Source: Gemmatimonadaceae bacterium | Lineage (GTDB): Bacteria; Gemmatimonadota; Gemmatimonadetes; Gemmatimonadales; Gemmatimonadaceae | Length of the DNA: 7,888 bases | Assembly: GCA_013361745.1 (NCBI GenBank) | Contig: JABFXM010000163.1 | Span: forward strand, 1-7,888 | Reading direction: 5' to 3' | In this document: piece by piece, positions 1-6,483 of the stretch | How positions within the stretch are numbered: the stretch's first letter is position 1 | Layout of the letters: every line of letters begins with the position of its first letter | Program-made: the position numbers and the translations under genes | Notes under the pieces: generated by a model | What the model was told of the DNA's origin: nothing | Databases searched by the model: none | The model's input: the letters and a program-made list of their open reading frames with translations, nothing else

Positions 1-1659
1 CGTGAGGAAGGGCTCAGCTTCGCGAACGTGATCACGTTCAATCTCGACGAGTACTACCCGATGCCGAAGGACAGCGTCCACTCCTATCACCGCTTCATGT
101 GGGAAAACCTGTTCGATCACGTCGACGTCGACGCGGAGAACGTGCACATTCCGCGCGGCGACCTGCCGCGCGAGCGCGTGGACGAGGAGTGCCGCCGCTA
201 CGAGGACGAGATCCGCCGGGTCGGCGGGATCGACTTCCAGATCCTCGGCATCGGGAAGACGGGGCACATCGGCTTCAACGAGCCCGGCTCGGGCGCCGAC
301 AGCCGGACGCGCATGGTCACGCTCGACGCGGTCACGCGTCGCGACGCCGCGGCGGACTTCTTCGGCGAGGACTACGTGCCGAAGGAGGCCCTGACGATGG
401 GCGTCGCGACGATCCTCGAGGCGCGCGAGATCGCCATCCTCGCGACAGGCGAGCACAAGGCGTTCATCGTCAGGCGCGCGGTGGAGGGCGACGTCGACGT
501 CGAGGTGGCGGCGACGTTCCTCCAGAGCCACCCGAACACGACGTTCTACGTCGATCGCGCGGCGGCCGCGGAGCTGACGCGCATCAAGACGCCCTGGCTC
601 CTCGACGAGGTGCAGTGGACGCCCGACCTCACCGTTCGCGCGGTGGTCTGGCTCTCCGAGACGACGGGCCGCGCGATCCTGCATCTGACGCAGCGCGACT
701 ACTCGGAGCACAAGATGTCGTCGCTCGTCGCGCGCTACGGCACCCCGGGCGCGGTGAACGGCGAGGTGTTCAACAACCTCGGCGCGAAGATCCGCGGCAA
801 GAGCAAGCTGCCCCGCGGACTGCGCACGATCTGCTTCTCGCCGCATCCCGACGACGACGTCATCTCGATGGGAGGCATCCTCCGCAAGTTCGTCGAGAAC
901 GGCAACGACGTCACCGTCGCCTACATGACGAGCGGCAACATCGCCGTCTTCGACCACGACGTGCGCCGCTACGTCGATTACACCGTGCGCCTCGCGCAGA
1001 ACGGCTACGGCGACCCGAAGGCGGCGGAAGCGCTGGCGAAGAAGGTCCACGACTTCTTCGACCGGAAGAAGCCCGGCGACGTGGACATCCCCGAGGTGCT
1101 CGACATCAAGCGGATCATCCGCGAGGCGGAGGCGATCAGCGGCATCGAGACGGTCGGGCTTCCGGAGGAGAAGGGACGCTTCCTGAACCTGCCCTTCTAC
1201 CAGACGGGGAAGGTGAAGAAGGATCCGATCGGGCCGGAGGACGTCGAGATCGTGCGTGCGCTGCTCGAGGAGATCAAGCCGGAGCTCATCTTCGTCGCCG
1301 GCGATCTCTCCGATCCGCACGGGACGCACCGGATGTGCAAGGAAGCGGTGGACCTCGCGCTGCAGGAGTACGCGCAGGCGGGCAATCCGCGGCCGGAGGT
1401 CTGGTTGTATCGCGGGGCGTGGCAGGAGTGGCCGGTCACCGAGGCGACGTGGCTCGTCCCGATGTCGCAGGAGGAGCTGCGCCTGAAGATCCAGGCGATC
1501 TTCAAGCACCAGTCGCAGAAGGATTCGGCGCCGTTCCCCGGCAGCGACGACCGCGAGTTCTGGCAGCGCGTGGAGTCGCGCAACAAGGACACGGCGGGGA
1601 TCCTCGACCGGCTCGGGCTCGCGCACTACTTCGCGATGGAAGCGTACGTCGTCGAGTAG
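1..1659 (+). CDS. nagB: Glucosamine-6-phosphate deaminase (NagB) fused to PIG-L/LmbE-type deacetylase, 5' truncated by the window
   Basis: The frame is open from base 1, so the true start is off the left edge; the GTG at 28 is internal (the codons before it read REEGLSFAN, a normal NagB stretch). 552 residues are visible. The N-terminal domain (about residues 1-200) is NagB: FNLDEYY with the catalytic-type Asp at 46-48, then GIGKTGHIGFNEPGS with His at 265-267 and Glu at 280-282, and TRMVTLD and TMGVATIL further on. Known family role: glucosamine-6-P to fructose-6-P plus ammonia, cytoplasmic. After a linker (about 200-275) comes a PIG-L/LmbE domain: PHPDDD at 841-858 and HGTH at 1318-1329, the expected zinc ligands and base of this deacetylase family. 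The position matching E. coli Asp141 is Thr (259-261). The long NagB/PIG-L architecture is known from Bacteroidetes and others. That PIG-L deacetylates GlcNAc-6-P is inferred, supported by the symporter and sugar kinase downstream. The next gene starts 30 bp later. Confidence 0.9.
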   Translation, partial: REEGLSFANVITFNLDEYYPMPKDSVHSYHRFMWENLFDHVDVDAENVHIPRGDLPRERVDEECRRYEDEIRRVGGIDFQILGIGKTGHIGFNEPGSGADSRTRMVTLDAVTRRDAAADFFGEDYVPKEALTMGVATILEAREIAILATGEHKAFIVRRAVEGDVDVEVAATFLQSHPNTTFYVDRAAAAELTRIKTPWLLDEVQWTPDLTVRAVVWLSETTGRAILHLTQRDYSEHKMSSLVARYGTPGAVNGEVFNNLGAKIRGKSKLPRGLRTICFSPHPDDDVISMGGILRKFVENGNDVTVAYMTSGNIAVFDHDVRRYVDYTVRLAQNGYGDPKAAEALAKKVHDFFDRKKPGDVDIPEVLDIKRIIREAEAISGIETVGLPEEKGRFLNLPFYQTGKVKKDPIGPEDVEIVRALLEEIKPELIFVAGDLSDPHGTHRMCKEAVDLALQEYAQAGNPRPEVWLYRGAWQEWPVTEATWLVPMSQEELRLKIQAIFKHQSQKDSAPFPGSDDREFWQRVESRNKDTAGILDRLGLAHYFAMEAYVVE

Positions 1660-1689
1660 CGGCGGCGCCTGACCCTCGCGACTTCCCGA

Positions 1690-3213
1690 ATGGAATCCCA
1701 TTTCGCGGCGATCGACCTCGCCGTCCTCCTCGCCTATCTGGCGGGCACGACAGCGTTAGGCATCTGGGTCGGTCGCCGCCAGCGCGACGCGCGCGACTAC
1801 TTCGTCGCCGACCGTGCGATCCCGTGGGCGGCGGTGATGTTCTCCGTCGTCGCGAGCGAGACGAGCGCGCTCACCTTCATCTCGATCCCGGGGCTCGCCT
1901 GGGCGACGGACCTCGGCTTCCTCCAGGTCGCCGCCGGGTACATCCTCGGGCGCATCGTCGTCGCGAACGTGCTCCTCCCGCGCTACTACCAGGGGGAGCT
2001 CGTCACCGCGTACGCGCTGCTCGAGAAGCGCTTCGGGCTCGCGACGCGGCGCTTCACCTCCATCGTGTTCATGCTGACGCGGGCGATGGCCGACGCGGTG
2101 CGCGTCTTCGCGACCGCCATCCCCGTCGCGCTCATCCTCGGCTCGTCCGTGCGGCGCGAGCTCGTGATGCCGGTCGCGATCCTCATCCTCGGGCTGCTCA
2201 CCGTCGTCTACACCTACCGCGGCGGGATGAAGGCGGTGGTCTGGACGGAGATCCTCCAGGCAGCCGTGTATCTGTTCGGTGGGATCAGCGCGGTGGTGCT
2301 CATCGGGCGCGCGGTCCCCGGCGGATGGCCGCACATCGTCGACATCGCCGGACCGGCGGGAAAGCTCCGCTTCTTCGACCCGACGCTCTCGCTGCACAAG
2401 ACCCACACGATCTGGTCGGGTCTCATCGGCGGCGCCTTCCTCTCGATGGCCTCGCACGGCGCCGATCAGCTCATCGTCCAGCGGCTGCTCTCGTCGAAGA
2501 GCCTGCGCGACGCGCAGAAGGCGATCATCGGCAGCGGCATCGTGGTCTTCTTCCAGTTCGTGCTCTTCCTGATCATCGGCGTCGGGCTGTGGGCGCTCTT
2601 CCAGGGGCGCGCGTTCGCGGCGCCGGACGCGGTCTTCCCGACCTTCATCATCGAGCGGATGCCGCACGGACTGCTGGGACTCATCGTCGCCGCGATCGTC
2701 GCCGCGACGATGAGCACGCACTCGGGGGCGATCAACTCGCTCGCCGCGTCGTCGCTGCACGACATCTATCTCCCCGTGACGAAGCTCGCGCCCGACAGCC
2801 CGCGCGCGCTGAAGATGGGCAAGATGTTCGCGCTCGGCTGGGGCGTCGTGCTCACCACCGCCGCGCTGCTGTTCAAGGAGCAGGGCACTTCCGCGGTGAT
2901 CGTCGCGCTCGGGATCGCCTCCTTCACCTATGGCGCGTTGCTCGGCGGCTTCTTCCTCGGCATCTTCGTGAAGCGCGCGCGGCAGGCCGACGCCATCGCC
3001 GGAATGTCGGTCGCCATCTTCATCATGGCGCTGATCGTGTTCGCGAAGCAGATCATCGCCGCGTATCCAGGCGCGCAATCGCTGCTCGGCGGCTTCGTCG
3101 GCATCGCGGTCTACTGGTACGTCCTCATCGGAACCGTCATCACCATGGTCGTCGGCACGCTCTCCTCGTTCATCGGTGGTCGAACCGCTCCGGTCGTGTC
3201 GGAGGCGCGGTGA
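1690..3213 (+). CDS. Sodium:solute symporter (SSS family), probable amino-sugar importer
   Basis: A 507-residue inner-membrane protein with about 13 hydrophobic segments, from AVLLAYLAGTTALGIWVG near the N-terminus to a last one around residues 475-498; this length and count are normal for the SSS (SGLT/PutP) family. The first core helix carries ASETSALTFISIPG, a typical SSS stretch. The hallmark segment AATMSTHSGAINSLAASS (bases 2704-2757) lines up with the vSGLT Na2 site, with Ser342 and Thr343 at the two hydroxyl sodium-ligand positions, so Na+ coupling is expected. The substrate cannot be read from sequence; flanking by NagB/PIG-L and a sugar kinase suggests GlcNAc, glucosamine or a related amino sugar. 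ATG at 1690 is chosen because it lies just before the first helix; no clear Shine-Dalgarno precedes it. Its stop overlaps the kinase start by 4 bp, so they are very likely one operon. One rare TTA leucine codon (1756-1758) sits in a CGTTAGGC octamer. Confidence 0.93.
   Translation: MESHFAAIDLAVLLAYLAGTTALGIWVGRRQRDARDYFVADRAIPWAAVMFSVVASETSALTFISIPGLAWATDLGFLQVAAGYILGRIVVANVLLPRYYQGELVTAYALLEKRFGLATRRFTSIVFMLTRAMADAVRVFATAIPVALILGSSVRRELVMPVAILILGLLTVVYTYRGGMKAVVWTEILQAAVYLFGGISAVVLIGRAVPGGWPHIVDIAGPAGKLRFFDPTLSLHKTHTIWSGLIGGAFLSMASHGADQLIVQRLLSSKSLRDAQKAIIGSGIVVFFQFVLFLIIGVGLWALFQGRAFAAPDAVFPTFIIERMPHGLLGLIVAAIVAATMSTHSGAINSLAASSLHDIYLPVTKLAPDSPRALKMGKMFALGWGVVLTTAALLFKEQGTSAVIVALGIASFTYGALLGGFFLGIFVKRARQADAIAGMSVAIFIMALIVFAKQIIAAYPGAQSLLGGFVGIAVYWYVLIGTVITMVVGTLSSFIGGRTAPVVSEAR
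1754..1761 (+). repeat. CGTTAGGC octamer, copy 1
   Basis: Part of GCG TTA GGC in the symporter gene, which makes Leu use the rare TTA codon. The 9-mer GCGTTAGGC is identical to copy 2. Confidence 0.5.
3201..3205 (+). promoter_or_regulatory. Shine-Dalgarno of the sugar kinase gene
   Basis: GGAGG lies 4 bases before GTG at 3210, inside the last codons of the symporter gene. It supports the GTG start and, with the GTGA stop/start overlap, suggests translational coupling. The other plus-strand starts in this window have no comparable motif. Confidence 0.6.
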
Positions 3214-4148
3214 GCGCGATCGTCATCGGCGTCGACGGCGGCGGCACGAAGACGCGCGTCGTCGTGGCGAACGAGCAGGGGAAATCCCTCGCCGACGTGG
3301 AAGGACCGGCGTCCGCCGTGCGCCCGGGACAGGCCGAGCACTCGGCGGCGGTGCTCGCGGAGACGGTGAAGCGCGCGCTGGACGACGCCGAGATGTCGAA
3401 CGTCGTGCCGCGCGTGCTCTGCGTCGGCGTCGCCGGCGTGGGACGCGAGCCCGAGCGTCAGGCGCTCTGGCAGGCGCTCGCCGGCCGCGAGCTGGCGGAA
3501 GAGGTGCTCGTGCACGCCGACGCGACGATCGCGCTCGACGACGCCTTCGCCGACGGCGCCGGCGTCCTGCTCATCGCCGGAACGGGCTCGGTCGCGTTCG
3601 GACGCTCGCCGTCGGGGGTGGTCGCGCGCTGCGGCGGCTGGGGACCGAGCATCGGCGACGAGGGCAGCGGCGCATGGATCGGTCGGCGCGCGCTCTCCGT
3701 CGTCACCGCGGCGAGCGACGGGCGCGAGCCGGAGACCGCGCTCACCGGCGCGATCCTCACCGCCGCGCAGGTGAACGACGTGAACGATCTGATCGCCTGG
3801 GTTTCGACCGCGACACCGGCGATGCTGGCGACGCTCGCGCCGGCGGTGATCAGCGAGGCGGACGCGGGCGACCTTCGCGCCAACGCCATCCTCAGCATGG
3901 CGGTCGAGGAGCTGGTCCTCCACATCCGCGCGCTCGCGCGTGAGCTGTTCATGGACGAGCGCGCGGCGGTCCCGGTGGCATTGACCGGCGGGCTGCTCAA
4001 GCGGGGCACGCTGCTCCGCAAGCGGCTCGAGCAGCGGATGAAGAGCGCCGTTCCCGGCGCGCAGGTCCAGAGCGGCGACGTCGACGCGGCCCGCGGCGCG
4101 GTGCGCGGCGCGCTGCGCTTCCTCGGCGGCAACGCCGTCGGCGTCTAG
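3210..4148 (+). CDS. BadF/BadG/BcrA/BcrD-family sugar kinase, probable N-acetylglucosamine/glucosamine kinase
   Basis: A 312-residue ATP-dependent sugar kinase of the ASKHA fold, similar in size to bacterial and eukaryotic GlcNAc kinases. Motifs in order: phosphate-1 loop GVDGGGTKTR near the N-terminus; HADA with the probable catalytic base Asp104 (3519-3521); AGTGS at residues 123-127 (phosphate-2); GGWGPSIGDEGSG from residue 142, the signature of NAGK-type amino-sugar kinases; and LTGG near residues 258-261 (adenosine-binding). The frame is open far upstream by GC-rich accident; GTG at 3210 is chosen because the first motif follows at once, GGAGG sits just before it, and it overlaps the symporter TGA as GTGA. 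The product is expected in the cytoplasm, phosphorylating the sugar brought in by the symporter and feeding the NagB/PIG-L fusion. GlcNAc, glucosamine or N-acetylmuramate (MurK-like) cannot be separated from sequence alone. Confidence 0.88.
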   Translation: MSAIVIGVDGGGTKTRVVVANEQGKSLADVEGPASAVRPGQAEHSAAVLAETVKRALDDAEMSNVVPRVLCVGVAGVGREPERQALWQALAGRELAEEVLVHADATIALDDAFADGAGVLLIAGTGSVAFGRSPSGVVARCGGWGPSIGDEGSGAWIGRRALSVVTAASDGREPETALTGAILTAAQVNDVNDLIAWVSTATPAMLATLAPAVISEADAGDLRANAILSMAVEELVLHIRALARELFMDERAAVPVALTGGLLKRGTLLRKRLEQRMKSAVPGAQVQSGDVDAARGAVRGALRFLGGNAVGV

Positions 4149-4167
4149 GCCCTTCCACATCCACGAC

Positions 4168-5658
4168 ATGCGGCTCCGTCTCGCCACCATCGCGTTAGGC
4201 GCGCTCGCTTGCGCTCCTCGCGTCTCGACCTCGCCCGCCAGCGCCGCGATACCGCCCGCGCTCGCCGAAATCGACACCGCGCGGCTGCGACGCGATCTCT
4301 TCGCGCTCGCTGGCGACGCGATGCGCGGCCGCGAGGCGGGAACGCTCGACGAGCTTCGCGCCTCAGCGTGGGTCGCCGACCGCGCGCGCGAGGCGGGGCT
4401 GCAGCCCGCGGGCGACGACGGGACGTACTTCCAGTTCTGGCCGATGCGGCGCATCCGGCTCGCCGAATCGAGCACCGCCGCGCTCGACGGTGCGCCACTC
4501 GCGCTCTGGCGCGATGCCGCGGTCGTCGCGCCGGTGAACGCGACCGCCGACCTGCCGCTCGTCTGGGTCGGCAGTGACACCGGTGCCGCGCTCGCCGGCG
4601 CGGACGTGAAGGGAAAGGCAGTCGCCGCCGTCATCCTGCCGCCGGCGCGGCCCCCGGTGTCCTGGGTCAGCCTGCGTCCGTGGCGCTATACGCGCCAGGC
4701 GATCGCCGAGCGTACCGCGGCGCTCACCGCTGCCGGCGCGGCGGCGATCGTCCTCGTCGCCGACGATTCGACCGACACGCAATTCGTCGCCGTCTCGACG
4801 CCGATGCGCCGCGGCAGCTACGCGCCCGACAGCGCCGGCGCCGAGCGCGTACCATCGCGCGTGCCCGTGCTCTGGCTCCCCGCGGCGCATCTCGCGCACG
4901 TGCGCGGCGCGAAGCGTCTGACGCTCGACCTGCGCGCGGAGAGCTTCGTCTACCCGTCGGTGAACGTCGTCGCGAAGGTGCCCGGCAGCGACGCGCGGCT
5001 ACGCGACGAGTACGTGCTCTTCAGCGGCCATCAGGACCACGATGGCGTGCGCTGGGCGATCGACGGCGACTCGATCTGGAACGGCGCCGACGACAACGCG
5101 ACGGTGAGCGTCGCGATGCTCGCGATCGGACGCGCCTTCGCGCGCCACCCCGGTCCACGCTCGGCGCTCTTCGTCTGGCATGGCGCCGAGGAGCGCGGGC
5201 TGGTCGGATCGCGGTGGTTCGTCGCGCACCCGACGGTGCCGCTCTCCTCCATCGTCGCCGTGCTCAATGGCGACATGATCGGCCGCAACTCACCCGACAG
5301 CGCGGGCCTGCTCGGCGTCCAGCCACCGCACCGCAACTCCACAGCGCTCGTGCAGGAGGCGCTCGAGGCGAACGCGCACGTCACGCACTTCGCGATCGAC
5401 AGCAGCTGGGATCGGCCGACGCATCCGGAGGGCTGGTACTTCCGCAGCGATCACCTGCCGTACGCGCGTGCCGGCGTCCCCTCGCTCTTCTTCACGACGC
5501 TGCTCCACCCCGACTACCACACGCCGCGCGACGAGCCACAGCGCATCGACGTCGCGAAGCTCGCGCGAATGGCGCGGTGGATGTACGCGACCGGTTGGGC
5601 GGTCGCGACCGCGCCGCAGCGGCCGGCACTCGACGCGGGGTTCAAGCTCGAGCGGTGA
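4168..5658 (+). CDS. M28-family zinc aminopeptidase/carboxypeptidase-like, exported, probable lipoprotein
   Basis: A 496-residue metallopeptidase with a full set of M28 ligands: GHQDHDG with His288 (5029-5031), NGADDNA with the Asp pair 308-309, HGAEERGL with Glu341-Glu342 (general base and zinc ligand), NGDMIG with Asp369, and YHTPRD with His451 (5518-5520). The enzyme is therefore predicted active, releasing residues from peptide ends with two zinc ions. The N-terminus has two arginines, a short hydrophobic stretch and ALAC at residues 12-15, which fits a loose lipobox, so export and lipid anchoring are likely; a plain signal peptide is the alternative. A poorly conserved insert (about 125-250) resembles a protease-associated (PA) domain, common in such peptidases. 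It starts 19 bp after the kinase stop with no visible Shine-Dalgarno. It may share the operon, but its substrate is unknown. A rare TTA codon within a CGTTAGGC octamer falls in the signal peptide. Confidence 0.88.
   Translation: MRLRLATIALGALACAPRVSTSPASAAIPPALAEIDTARLRRDLFALAGDAMRGREAGTLDELRASAWVADRAREAGLQPAGDDGTYFQFWPMRRIRLAESSTAALDGAPLALWRDAAVVAPVNATADLPLVWVGSDTGAALAGADVKGKAVAAVILPPARPPVSWVSLRPWRYTRQAIAERTAALTAAGAAAIVLVADDSTDTQFVAVSTPMRRGSYAPDSAGAERVPSRVPVLWLPAAHLAHVRGAKRLTLDLRAESFVYPSVNVVAKVPGSDARLRDEYVLFSGHQDHDGVRWAIDGDSIWNGADDNATVSVAMLAIGRAFARHPGPRSALFVWHGAEERGLVGSRWFVAHPTVPLSSIVAVLNGDMIGRNSPDSAGLLGVQPPHRNSTALVQEALEANAHVTHFAIDSSWDRPTHPEGWYFRSDHLPYARAGVPSLFFTTLLHPDYHTPRDEPQRIDVAKLARMARWMYATGWAVATAPQRPALDAGFKLER
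4193..4200 (+). repeat. CGTTAGGC octamer, copy 2
   Basis: Part of GCG TTA GGC in the signal peptide of the M28 peptidase; again an otherwise avoided TTA leucine codon in the same Ala-Leu-Gly context. Confidence 0.5.
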
Positions 5659-5669
5659 CCGTGCGCGCC

Positions 5670-6483
5670 ATGCGCTGCATCGCCCTCCTGGTCGGCGGAC
5701 TCGCGACGCTCGCCTGCCGCGCCCAGCGCGCGGACAGCCCGGAGCAGGCGGTGCGCTCGTTCATGTACGCGATGTACGCCAACGATACGGCCGGCTTCGA
5801 GCGGCGCATCCTCCCCGATGAGGAGCAGCATCCTGCTCGGGCGGAAGCCGCTCTCCGCCGACGAGCGGCGCGCATTGCGCCGCGAGATCGACGCGCTGCA
5901 GCTTCGCCGCGATCAGCCCTTCACCGTCGGCGGCCGGCCCGTCGCGGGGACGGACGAGTCACGATTTCCGGAAGGGACGAAGACCGTCTATGCGACCGAG
6001 TTTCGCGGAAACCACCTCGCGATCCCGGTGATACGCGTCGATGGTGAGTGGAAGGCGGACGTCCGCTTCTGGCTCGCCATGGCGCGAATGCAGAAACGGA
6101 AGGTGGACGAGTCGACCCCGGAGATGCGAGCGAAGGAGTTCCTCTTCTACGTTCTCTCGCGTCAACCCGCGAAACTCGACGGCGTAAGCGCGACGCCCAT
6201 CGACGGAGCCGACTATACCAGGGCGAACAACCTTCCGCCGGGCGACCGCGACCAGCTTCTCAACCTCTGCCTCGAGATGCCGGTGGTGCGCGCGAGGTCC
6301 GACGAGGAGTTGACCATGCCGTCGGGCAGGGTCGTGCGCGGCGGTGCGCAGGGCGACACGGTCGTTTTCGTCGGTCTCCTCGGGACGACCGAAGTCCCGT
6401 TCCTTCTCGTCCACGCGGCGGACTCGTGGCGCGTCGTGCCGCAGAAGTACTTCGAGTTTCTCAGGGCGTCGAAGGCGTTGTAG
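5670..6483 (+). CDS. Putative lipoprotein of unknown function, apparent +1 frameshift, two internal repeats
   Basis: I recognise no named family. The first part, in the frame of ATG 5670, has a clean lipoprotein signal (hydrophobic run then LATLAC, Cys16) followed by SPEQAVRSFMYAMYAND, a helix typical of small NTF2-like/DUF4878-type lipoproteins. That frame degenerates into arginine-rich sequence after about 5830. The second part, in the +1 frame, reads SSILLGRKPLSADERRAL and continues to TAG at 6481-6483. Alone, its first start codon is ATG 5818, giving 221 residues without a signal. Deleting one C from CCCC at 5813-5816 fuses both into 270 residues. The two halves of that product resemble each other: SPEQAVRSF with TPEMRAKEF, and YATEFRGNHLAIPVIRVDGEWK with the later VFVGLLGTTEVPFLLVHAADSWR (split here at residue 20 or less in the original reading). 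A GTG at 5655, overlapping the M28 stop as GTGA, is an alternative start. The frameshift could be a sequencing error, a real mutation or, less likely, programmed. Confidence 0.7.
5813..5816 (+). other. Probable frameshift point (CCCC run)
   Basis: Four C bases lie within ATC CTC CCC GAT, just where the upstream frame loses protein-like sequence and the +1 frame gains it. With three C bases the reading is ILPMRSSILLGRKP with no break. The exact base cannot be fixed; any single-base loss between about 5811 and 5830 would also join the frames. Confidence 0.5.

Noticed and set aside
28..1659. GTG at 28 as the start of the NagB/PIG-L gene
   Set aside because: Codons 1-27 continue the NagB sequence in frame, and a start here would remove the N-terminal part of the fold, including the phosphate-binding loop expected upstream.
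1756..3078. Long minus-strand open frame of 440 codons opposite the symporter
   Set aside because: Composition is almost all Asp, Glu, Arg and His, as expected from the complement of a GC-rich membrane-protein gene; there are no motifs, while the + strand gene is unmistakable.
99..3209. Very long open reading frame upstream of and in frame with the kinase
   Set aside because: Translation before 3210 is arginine/histidine-rich and low in complexity, a shadow of the NagB/PIG-L and symporter genes in GC-rich DNA. The kinase begins at GTG 3210.
3111..4634. Minus-strand open frame of 507 codons opposite the kinase and the start of the peptidase gene
   Set aside because: It crosses two well-supported + strand genes, shows no recognisable motif and has shadow-like Ala/Arg/Ser composition.
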